In this document: piece by piece, positions 56,436 to 64,000 of the stretch
Position numbering within the stretch: position 1 is the first letter of the stretch
How the letters are laid out: the number at the start of each line of letters is the position of its first letter
DNA from: Deinococcus deserti VCD115
GTDB lineage: Bacteria > Deinococcota > Deinococci > Deinococcales > Deinococcaceae
Assembly (NCBI RefSeq): GCF_000020685.1
Contig: NC_012526.1
Span: 167,501-231,500 of the forward strand
DNA: 64,000 nucleotides
Reading direction: 5' to 3'
Position numbers and translations under genes: made by a program
The notes under the pieces: model-generated
Seen by the model: the letters and a program-made list of their open reading frames with translations, nothing else
The model's database searches: none
Told to the model about the DNA's origin: nothing

Positions 56436-59225
56436 GTGAAACGCTCCCCCTTCCTGTCTGCTCTGCTTCTGGGCGTGCTGGGTCTGATGGCCCCCGCCAG
56501 TGCGCTAACGCCAGCAGGCACCGTCATCACCAATCAGGTGCGCGCCGAGTACCTGCCACCTGTCGCAGGCGACTCTGGTGTAGCGCTTTCCAACGAGGTA
56601 CGCACGGTGGTCCAACCGGTATGCGCCGCCAGCATCACCCCGGACGGCACAGCGTCCCAACCGGCCTACAGTGTTACGCGGCTGCCGGGCGAAACGGCCG
56701 CCTTCGCCTACACGCTGGTCAACGCCGGCAATGCCACTTTCCAGTTCCCACTGGCTGGGCGCGTTGAGGGAGGCAGCGTCAGTCCGGCACTGCGCGTGGT
56801 CCAGGATCTCAATGGCGACGGGCAGTTGGACGCGGGTGAGCCTGACGTCACGGCAATAAGCCTGTCAGCCGATGAGAGCATCAGACTGCTGCTGGTCGCC
56901 GGGGCCCTGACCGAGGGCTCGGCCCTGGTCAATCTGGTCGGTAGCTGCACGGGCGGCGTGGCGGACGAGAACAATGTCAGTCGCGTGATTGTGAATCCAC
57001 CGCCAGCGTTGACACTGAGTAAGACCTTCACTCCGGCACTTGTGCGCCCTGGCACCGAGACCACTGTGACCCTCACTGCCACCAACAGCGGGGCAGGGGA
57101 GAGCCGTGAAGTCGTGGTGAGTGACCTGCTGGCCGATCAGGCGGCGCAGGGCCTGACCTACGTCGCCGGCAGCGCTTTAGCCAGTGGCGGCACGGTGGAA
57201 TACACGCAGGACGCCACAAGCTGGGCCGCGCAGGAAACGGCGCCCGTGCGTGGTTTGCGCGTGCGCATGCCCAGCCTGAAACCCTCTGAGACCCTCAGGC
57301 TGAGCTTCCGCATGCTGGCGGCAGAAGCCGCAGATGGCCGGAAGATTCCGAATACTGCCACTGTCACCACTGGGGGGCAGGTACTCAGTGCCTCAGTTAC
57401 TGCGGACGTGCGCTACCTGCCAGCTGTGGCAATCGGACCGCAGGGTGACGCAGAGGCCGTGGAAGGAAGCGACGCGGACCGTCAGAGCCGCAACCTGGGG
57501 GTTGTGGGCCAGCCTGTGTGCTTTGCCCACACTGCCAGGAACACCGGCGACGTGTCAGACAGCTACCGGGTTGGTGTCGGCTTTTCTCAGGGGGCTGCCA
57601 GCACGGTCCTGCTGGGTGAGGATGGCCAGCCGCTGGCGCAGCCCTTCGTGATGCAGCCGGGCCAGACCCGTGTTGTGCGCGCCTGCTACGAGCCTCAGCA
57701 GGCTGGTTCCCTGGTCGCTGTGCTGACCATTCGCGGCGAGCGCGGGACCAGGAACGCCACCACCGACGCTGTGCTGAACGTAGAGGCTGGCCTGCCGGAA
57801 CTGCGCAAGAGCTTCCTGGCCACCACGGTGAATGACTCGGGTCAGACCGTGCCTGTGCCACAGGACCGCCCGGTACAGGTGGGCGATACCCTGACCTACA
57901 CCCTGGCAGTACGCAATCCCTATGCCCGCGCCCTGACCGATGTGATGGTGGCTGATCCGCTGCCGGCCCATCTGAATTTTGTCTCGGGCAGTACTGGCGT
58001 CCAGGTGAGCGGTGGGCCCGGAAACCAGAGTGTCAGCTGGGCACTGGGGACCCTAGCGGCGGGCGAGACCCGTACCCTGACCCTGATCACCAGGGTCAGC
58101 GACCGCGCTGTAGACGGTGAGGCCCTGAAAAATATCTTTACGCTGGTCAGCAGCGAGTTCACCACCCCGCTTCCCAGCAACGAGACCAGCACCCCGGTCT
58201 GGAAGGCGAAACTGGTCGTCACCAAGAATGTCAGTGCCCGCGAGGCGGCCTACGGCGACCGTCTGCTCTATACCCTGACCGTCACGAATCAATCCGAAAC
58301 CACGGCCATCGTAGACGCTGTGGTTGTTGATACTGCTCCAAGGGGTCTGGAATATGTGCCGGGCAGCAGTACCCTGAATGACGAAGCTCTGGCCGACCCT
58401 GACATCGTGAGCGGAGACAAGACCTTTACAGCCACCTGGACCGTCCCCCGGATCGCGCCGGGCGGTACCGTCACGCTGACCTACGTATCGCGCGTAACTC
58501 CGGAAGCCTCCGGCACGATGATCAACACGGTGCGCGTCTCGGGGGCTGGAGCGGGCGGCGTGGCTAAGGCTATTGCCAGCAACCGTGCTCAGGCAACGAC
58601 TCGCCTCAATCTGCTGCGCTTTGCGCCCCAGGCTGACATCGTGGGCATTGTCTACGTCGACCGCAACCGCAACGGTCTGTACGACCAGGCCATCGACACG
58701 CCTGTGAGCCGGGCCCGCGTGCTGCTGGCCGGTGGACGTGAAGCCCTGACCGACGACCGGGGACGCTACAGCTTTGGCAACGTGCCCATTGGCACCCACG
58801 CCCTGCGCCTGGATCCCAATACCACCCCGTATGTGGCGCTGATCACCCCCCAGGCCGGCGGCCTGAGCAGCACCAGGACCGCGCACGTGACCGGTCTGAC
58901 CAGCGTGGACTTTCCGCTGGCCCCGCCTGGCGGCGACATCAGCGTGCTGCGCCGCACCACCCTGACGGTCGGCGACGTGCGTCTTGAGAAGACCGTGTTT
59001 GTGCGCCCCGGTGGCTACACCGTGCACCTGCGCATTCTCAGCCCCAGGGTCCTGAACGGCGTGACGCTGACCGATCCGCTCCCAGCGGGCGCCACCCTGA
59101 AAGAAGGCAGAAATACCTTCAGCGGTAGCTTCAGCGCGGGTGAAACCGTTCTTACCTACCAGTTCGACTGGACGGGGGAATCCCGTGCTGCCACCACCGA
59201 CCCGAGCTTGAGCTGGAGGAACTGA
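56436..59225 (+). CDS. Exported DUF11/SdrD-B repeat protein 3
   Basis: A 929-residue exported protein (signal peptide about 1-25, ending ASALTPA). Several DUF11 repeats follow, recognisable by the GDTLTYTLAVRNPYARALTDVMVADPLPAHL and YGDRLLYTLTVTNQSE...PRGLEYVPGS type of motif. Residues about 735-820 are an SdrD B-like domain (VGIVYVDRNRNGLYDQAIDTPVSRARV ... DDRGRYSFGNVPIGTH) with a calcium loop; another loop is DLNGDGQLDAGEPD near 125. GTG 56436 has AAAGGAG 7-8 nt upstream. The next gene starts 3 nt after its stop. Confidence 0.88.
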   Translation: MKRSPFLSALLLGVLGLMAPASALTPAGTVITNQVRAEYLPPVAGDSGVALSNEVRTVVQPVCAASITPDGTASQPAYSVTRLPGETAAFAYTLVNAGNATFQFPLAGRVEGGSVSPALRVVQDLNGDGQLDAGEPDVTAISLSADESIRLLLVAGALTEGSALVNLVGSCTGGVADENNVSRVIVNPPPALTLSKTFTPALVRPGTETTVTLTATNSGAGESREVVVSDLLADQAAQGLTYVAGSALASGGTVEYTQDATSWAAQETAPVRGLRVRMPSLKPSETLRLSFRMLAAEAADGRKIPNTATVTTGGQVLSASVTADVRYLPAVAIGPQGDAEAVEGSDADRQSRNLGVVGQPVCFAHTARNTGDVSDSYRVGVGFSQGAASTVLLGEDGQPLAQPFVMQPGQTRVVRACYEPQQAGSLVAVLTIRGERGTRNATTDAVLNVEAGLPELRKSFLATTVNDSGQTVPVPQDRPVQVGDTLTYTLAVRNPYARALTDVMVADPLPAHLNFVSGSTGVQVSGGPGNQSVSWALGTLAAGETRTLTLITRVSDRAVDGEALKNIFTLVSSEFTTPLPSNETSTPVWKAKLVVTKNVSAREAAYGDRLLYTLTVTNQSETTAIVDAVVVDTAPRGLEYVPGSSTLNDEALADPDIVSGDKTFTATWTVPRIAPGGTVTLTYVSRVTPEASGTMINTVRVSGAGAGGVAKAIASNRAQATTRLNLLRFAPQADIVGIVYVDRNRNGLYDQAIDTPVSRARVLLAGGREALTDDRGRYSFGNVPIGTHALRLDPNTTPYVALITPQAGGLSSTRTAHVTGLTSVDFPLAPPGGDISVLRRTTLTVGDVRLEKTVFVRPGGYTVHLRILSPRVLNGVTLTDPLPAGATLKEGRNTFSGSFSAGETVLTYQFDWTGESRAATTDPSLSWRN

Positions 59226-59228
59226 TTC

Positions 59229-62200
59229 ATGCGCAACTTCACTTCTCTGGCCACCTCAGTGACGGCGCTCCTGGCTGCTGGAAGTGTGTCCGGCGCGCAG
59301 GAAGTCAGCACCAGCCTTCCCCTGACCAGTATCGGTGACGCCCTGATGTGGACGGCCGGCGATCAGAGCCTGCTGCTGGAGGTGCCGGTCGGGAACCGGG
59401 TGCGGCTGGAGCTGTACAGCCCCCGTCTCAACCCGGCCGACTCCCGAAGTGACCGTTACTACGGCGACGAGCAGTACGCTGCTGCGCCGGACCTGCGCAC
59501 CACATTTACGCTGCTGCGTGCCGACGGCACCGAGGTGCTCGCGCGGACTTTCGCGCCCGGCGCCCATGAATGGGACATCCTGTTCGATCAGACCCTGCCC
59601 GCCGGCAAGTACGTCCTGCGCTCGGTGACGCATGGAGCGGGGAAAAACACGTTCGCCGTGCGTCTGGCAGGTGTCAGCGCGGCCATGAGCGCTGAGCGCC
59701 TGACCGTCAATATCCACTCGCGCGACTGGGTGCCCGCGCTGAGCGTGACCACCGATGGTCAGGGTTACGCCCTGCGCATGTACGACGGCGACGGTCCTAC
59801 CGAACTCGAGGCCCGGCTGCGAGACGCCCAGGGGCACGTCTATCCTCTGACCGTCAGCCGTGACCTGAGTCACAGCGATCTGCCGATTCCGGCGGCCCCC
59901 GGCACCTATACGGTTGAGCTGCGTCAGGCGCCCGGCGCGCGCCAGTTCAGCAACGCGGTGGGTTTTGCGCTGTCACGTCAAGGAACGCCGAGACCCATCA
60001 CGGTGGCGCGTGTGGATCAGACCGGCCAGCTGCGCGTCAGTGCCGAACTGTTGCTGCCCGGCCGCACCCTGCCTGCTGAGGCCGACCTGCTGCTGGGCGG
60101 CAGCCCGGTACACGTGAACGGCACCCAGACACAGCCCACTGCTGCGGGCACCTTTATGCTCACTCCTGCTGCGGTACCCGGCGCAAAGGTGACGGCTCCA
60201 GCCAGCGTCACCGTGCCGCGGGGCGGCGTCGGTGAGGCGCGCGTGCAGGTTCAGCCTCAGGTGGCCCTGTCACTTCAGGCCGACAAGGCCGCCGTATGTC
60301 TGGGCGACACCGTAACCCTGACCGCCCGGGCCACCACTGCTTACGCTGGAAGCCTTCCGCTGGACCTGAGCCTGGACGTGCCGGCGGGCGTACAGACCCA
60401 GGGTCAGACCCGTCTGGAGGCGCCGCTGAGTGCCGCTCAGCCCGGCGAACTGCTGGTGAGTGCCACGGCTACCCAGGCCGGACCGCTGACGTTCACTGCC
60501 CGGCTGGCTCCCTGGGCCCAGGCCCAGACCGTTCGGGTGAACGTTCTGCCTGTTCGCACCAGCCTGCAACTGGCCCGGATGCCACTGCCAGATACGGCGG
60601 TAGGTGAAGAGGTGAGAGTCGGGCTGACTGTGACCAACACGGCTGCCGAACCTGCCCCCTTTACCCTGCGTGATCAGGCAGGGGAAGGACTTCAGGCACT
60701 GGAACCCGCCCGCTTCGAAGGCACCCTGGCAGCCGGCGAGACCCGGACCCTGAGCTACCGGGCCCGCGTGGTGCACAGCGGCCAGACCGGCCTGACCGCT
60801 ACCCTGAGCACGCCAGGCTGTGCTGTGCCACAACTGGTGTCCGGCGAAGTTCTGGGGGTCAATCCGGCGTCCGTTCCAGCGGCGCCAGCCGCCACGGAGT
60901 CCGGTGCTACAGGGGAAACTTCAGACAGCCCCGTTGTCGTGCGCAGCAGCGTCATAACCATGCCTTTCGATGCGCCGGGCGGATCCATTGACCTGGTGAT
61001 TGCCCATACCCTGCCCACAGGGGCCGAACTCGTGGTCGGCAGCAGTCAGCTGGATGGCCAGACGCTCCCCGATCCCAGACGTGGTGCGGGCGGCACGCTG
61101 TACTGGATGGTCCCGACCACAGTGGACCGCCAGGGCGTCACGCGGGGTGTGGTGACCTACGAGGTGCGGCATGAGTCGCCGCTGGGCACCCTGGATGCAC
61201 CGTCGCTGCTGTCACGTTTCCCCGGAGACCGCCACGAACCCATTGCCGGCAGGGTAGACCTCAAAGATCTCGCTGCTGCGCAGTCGCTGACCCAGCCCTC
61301 GCAGGTCACGGAGAACGAGGGAGCCATCAAGCTGCCTCTGCAAGGCAGCGTCGTTCGCGTGCGTGACCGCGTCAGCATTGTGGTTGAAGCGCCGCTGGGG
61401 GCTGCCGCACCTGCCCTGAGTGTCAATGGTCTGCTGGTCAGCCCTGACCGCGTTGGCCAGACGACAGAAGACCCGGGACGGGGTGTGGTGCGCCTGACCT
61501 ATGTCGGTGTTCCGGTGCAGCCAGGGCCCAACCTGATCCAGTTCGGAGACGCCCGTGTGACCGTGCAGCGCGCCGGCCCGACTGCCCGCGTGGAGGTCAC
61601 GCCGGTCAGCCTGATGGCGGACGGCAGTACCCCGCTGCGTCTGAGAATCCGTACGCTGGACGCCTTTGGTAACCTCAGCAACCCGGGCACCGTGACGGTG
61701 CGCACCAACCTGGAAACGCGCGCAGCAGACGCCAGCAATGAGGTTGGCTATCAGGTGCGTCTGAGCGACGGCGAAGGGCTTGTGGAACTGCAGCCGCAGT
61801 CGTCTCCAACCACCCTGAACCTTGATGTGGTGCTGGGTGAGAATGTCAAACGCTACAGCTACGAAGTCAAGCCTGACGCCCACCGCGTAGGCGTAGGCCT
61901 GATCAGCGCCACCGCAGGCCTGGACGGCAGTTTCAGCGTGCAGGATGACGTGAGCTGGCAGGCCCGCGCCACCTATGAGGGTCCGCTGGCTGGCGGCAAG
62001 CTGTACATTGCTGCCGACAAGGACGGCCTGCCCACCGACCGCAATACCCTGCGGCGCTACGCGAGCTACGGTGACAACAGCATCGAGAACGTGCCGCTCC
62101 AGGGGATTGATCCAGTCGCACTGACTTACGATCACCCGAACTTCCGCGTGCAGTACCGTCAATCGGCGTTGCCCATCAGTGTGCTGCCGGTGGGAGAACA

Positions 62201-64000
62201 GCTCACCGCACTGACCGCCTACAGCAAGACCAATCCCCTGGTGTCGGCGTTCGTGGCGGCGCTGCCCAGCGACCGCATCAGCGGCGAGCGCCTGACGCTA
62301 CAGGGAAACCGCCTGCTGCGTCTGGCTCGCGGCAATATCGCCGAGGGCAGCGAAACCCTGGAACTGCTCACGCTGGAGCGCACCACAGGCAAAGAACTGA
62401 GCCGCGTTACCCTGGTTCGCAACGCCGATTACCAGCTGGACCCCACCACCGGTATCGTCACGCTGGCCCGCGCGCTTGATCCCCTTGACGCCCAACTTAA
62501 CGATGTTGCCGTGCTGGCCTCTTACCGGCTGGCCAACGCTGCAGATCAGCGCAAGCTGGCTTACGGGGCACAGGCGAAATACACCGGTCAGGATTTCACT
62601 GTAGGCGTGGCTGCTGTGCGTCTCGATGACCAGCTGACCTTTGGCGCGCGGGCCACCTACGACAACGGCACCACCAGGGCCGATGGCCTGCTGGCCGTGT
62701 CGGGCGGCGTGCAGCTCAGCGCTGACGTCAGCACCCGCTTCGGCCAGAACACCCTGAATGCCAAAGTGCGCTACCAGGATGAGAGCTACGCCGGGCTGGC
62801 TCCTCTTACTCCCGGCCTGAGTGGCAGTGCCAGCTTCGTGGCGCCTCTTACGACCAGTCTGCGTGCGGCTGTGGACGCCGAATATCACGCGCCCGCTGGC
62901 GCAGAAAGCGGCGGCAGCTTGACGGCCCGGGCCGATTACCGTCTGGCACCCTTCAGCGTGGGCGCCGGGCTACGTTACGCCTTTGGCGACAGCCAGGGCC
63001 TGGGCGCGGTGCTGGGCGCGGGCTACCACCAGGGCCCGGTCGATGTGGACGTAAGCCACACCCAGCCCCTGAGCGGCAACCTGAAACCCGAGACCAGCGT
63101 GACCACGCGCTACCGCCTGAGCAACAGCCTGTCTCTGGGGTTTACCGACAAGATCACCTGGGGCCTGGGTCACGCCGCTGCTGTAACGCTCGACAGCGCC
63201 GTCGGCAACGTGAACTACGCGGCCGCATACGAGCTGCCCGGTGCCAGCGGCCAGGGCAACCGTGCCCGCTTCGGTGTCAGCACCAGCCTGCCCCTGACCG
63301 AAAATCTGACGGCCGGCCTTCGCGCCAGCGCCACATACACGGTCAGCAGCGGCCAGTTCGACGCCGGCGCAGGGGTGGACCTTCATCACAAGGGCGACGG
63401 CTACGTCACCACCACTGGTACCGACGTGACCTATGGCGCTCAGGGATTCGGTGTCGTGATGCGCGCCGGCATCGCTGGCAACCTCAGCGAAAACCTCAAC
63501 CTGACAGCCGACGGTCTGGTGGAGTTCGGTGCCGGCAAGAACGGACAGCGGGCCGCGGTGGGTTACGCCTATCGCAGCCGAAACTTCAACAGCCTGGGGA
63601 CGGTGCGTTTCGTCAACGGCACCCTGGCAGGCGGCCAGCCCGAACTGAGCAGCAACGTGAGTGCCGAGTACCGCCAGAGCAACTACGCCGTGCGCGGTGC
63701 GCTCGATACCCGCATGCTGCTGCTTGACCGGGCCAGCTTGACCGCCCAGGCGTCGTTCAGCGGGACGTACTACCTGACGGACCGGCTGGGCCTGGGCGCC
63801 TGGGGCCGCATGATCACCCAGCCGGCTACGCAGACCACCGAGTACGGCTACGGCCTGGAGGCGTCATTCCGCGCGCTGCCCGGTACCTGGGTAACGGCCG
63901 GCTACAATCCCGTGGGCTTTAGCGGCATCGGCACGAGCGCGACCTACACGAAAAAGGGCGCTTACGTGCGCCTGGACCTGACATTGGACGAGACGCTGGG
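59229..64000 (+). CDS. Large exported surface protein 4, partial at right edge
   Basis: The frame opens at ATG 59229 and stays open to the window end (about 1590 codons visible, no stop). Signal peptide to about residue 22 (AAGSVSGAQ). The N-terminal third has beta-rich PPC/Ig-like domains, a DUF11-like middle follows (about 570-680, SSVITMPFDAPGGSIDLVIAHTLPTGAELVVGSS), and from about residue 900 onward strands alternate Gly/Ala, aromatic and polar residues (FSVGAGLRYAFGDSQG, YAAAYELPG, GFGVVMRAGIAGNL) as in an outer-membrane beta-barrel. That would fit the diderm-like envelope of Deinococcus: a barrel anchored in the outer layer carrying exposed repeat domains. It starts 3 nt after gene 3 and is surely coexpressed. 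Confidence 0.85.
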   Translation, partial: MRNFTSLATSVTALLAAGSVSGAQEVSTSLPLTSIGDALMWTAGDQSLLLEVPVGNRVRLELYSPRLNPADSRSDRYYGDEQYAAAPDLRTTFTLLRADGTEVLARTFAPGAHEWDILFDQTLPAGKYVLRSVTHGAGKNTFAVRLAGVSAAMSAERLTVNIHSRDWVPALSVTTDGQGYALRMYDGDGPTELEARLRDAQGHVYPLTVSRDLSHSDLPIPAAPGTYTVELRQAPGARQFSNAVGFALSRQGTPRPITVARVDQTGQLRVSAELLLPGRTLPAEADLLLGGSPVHVNGTQTQPTAAGTFMLTPAAVPGAKVTAPASVTVPRGGVGEARVQVQPQVALSLQADKAAVCLGDTVTLTARATTAYAGSLPLDLSLDVPAGVQTQGQTRLEAPLSAAQPGELLVSATATQAGPLTFTARLAPWAQAQTVRVNVLPVRTSLQLARMPLPDTAVGEEVRVGLTVTNTAAEPAPFTLRDQAGEGLQALEPARFEGTLAAGETRTLSYRARVVHSGQTGLTATLSTPGCAVPQLVSGEVLGVNPASVPAAPAATESGATGETSDSPVVVRSSVITMPFDAPGGSIDLVIAHTLPTGAELVVGSSQLDGQTLPDPRRGAGGTLYWMVPTTVDRQGVTRGVVTYEVRHESPLGTLDAPSLLSRFPGDRHEPIAGRVDLKDLAAAQSLTQPSQVTENEGAIKLPLQGSVVRVRDRVSIVVEAPLGAAAPALSVNGLLVSPDRVGQTTEDPGRGVVRLTYVGVPVQPGPNLIQFGDARVTVQRAGPTARVEVTPVSLMADGSTPLRLRIRTLDAFGNLSNPGTVTVRTNLETRAADASNEVGYQVRLSDGEGLVELQPQSSPTTLNLDVVLGENVKRYSYEVKPDAHRVGVGLISATAGLDGSFSVQDDVSWQARATYEGPLAGGKLYIAADKDGLPTDRNTLRRYASYGDNSIENVPLQGIDPVALTYDHPNFRVQYRQSALPISVLPVGEQLTALTAYSKTNPLVSAFVAALPSDRISGERLTLQGNRLLRLARGNIAEGSETLELLTLERTTGKELSRVTLVRNADYQLDPTTGIVTLARALDPLDAQLNDVAVLASYRLANAADQRKLAYGAQAKYTGQDFTVGVAAVRLDDQLTFGARATYDNGTTRADGLLAVSGGVQLSADVSTRFGQNTLNAKVRYQDESYAGLAPLTPGLSGSASFVAPLTTSLRAAVDAEYHAPAGAESGGSLTARADYRLAPFSVGAGLRYAFGDSQGLGAVLGAGYHQGPVDVDVSHTQPLSGNLKPETSVTTRYRLSNSLSLGFTDKITWGLGHAAAVTLDSAVGNVNYAAAYELPGASGQGNRARFGVSTSLPLTENLTAGLRASATYTVSSGQFDAGAGVDLHHKGDGYVTTTGTDVTYGAQGFGVVMRAGIAGNLSENLNLTADGLVEFGAGKNGQRAAVGYAYRSRNFNSLGTVRFVNGTLAGGQPELSSNVSAEYRQSNYAVRGALDTRMLLLDRASLTAQASFSGTYYLTDRLGLGAWGRMITQPATQTTEYGYGLEASFRALPGTWVTAGYNPVGFSGIGTSATYTKKGAYVRLDLTLDETL

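Noticed and set aside
61212..62162. Minus-strand frame of 316 codons over the large surface protein
   Set aside because: Antisense to a continuous exported-protein frame; no domain or ribosome binding site.

Overview
The window is typical Deinococcus chromosome. It is GC-rich, the proteins read as Deinococcus throughout, it carries a likely orthologue of the radioresistance response regulator DrRRA, and many genes begin at a TANNNT -10 element only 6-7 nt before the start codon. That last pattern is the leaderless-mRNA arrangement known from Deinococcus, and I used it to choose many starts. I see no rRNA, CRISPR array, transposase or prophage. Nearly all of the sequence is ordinary core genome, with two accessory-looking blocks: a run of secreted proteases and a run of surface proteins.

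Layout. 1-4.1 kb: end of a UbiA-type prenyltransferase, two unknown proteins, a stand-alone nucleotidyl cyclase domain, then the drRRA-type response regulator and its histidine kinase. 4.2-13.8 kb: argR, coaBC, hemC, an asparaginase, a marR-P450 operon, a thiolase, YciI-like and hypothetical proteins, and 3-hydroxyacyl-CoA dehydrogenase. 13.9-19.6 kb: dnaX (apparently behind a tiny coupled upstream ORF), a secreted GHL10-type hydrolase, a flavin reductase and a metallophosphoesterase. 19.7-25.4 kb: on the minus strand accD-accA-phosphatase, khpB and prmC with a membrane protein, then lapA-like and cutA. 26.2-32.2 kb: four successive subtilase genes, all predicted lipoproteins; the last two carry unusual tandem aromatic repeats just before the catalytic domain. 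32.6-43.9 kb: tRNA-Trp, nth with an MFS transporter, a coiled-coil zinc-ribbon protein, a Ppx/GppA-like phosphatase, an S58 peptidase, pdxY, an ankyrin protein, a CHASE3 kinase/response-regulator pair, and a crotonase plus dienoyl-CoA-reductase-like pair. 43.9-49.4 kb: a degraded stretch with small ORFs and a pseudogene, a GH13 alpha-glucosidase, a DUF418 protein, and small and stress-type proteins. 49.6-53.1 kb: a novel two-domain hypothetical protein, mutY and uppS. 53.4-64 kb: four consecutive genes for exported DUF11-type proteins, the last running off the window.

Themes. Fatty-acid breakdown recurs at 10.4, 12.5 and 42.3-43.9 kb, and each of these units has a palindrome in its promoter, one of them matching the acyl-CoA-responsive TetR-type consensus known from Thermus. 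Base-excision repair is represented by nth and mutY. The strongest candidates for an undescribed system are the DUF11 surface cluster, with its 15-bp perfect palindrome and helically phased half-sites upstream, and the lipoprotein subtilase cluster with its GYNAWSS and GSFGAWAS repeats.
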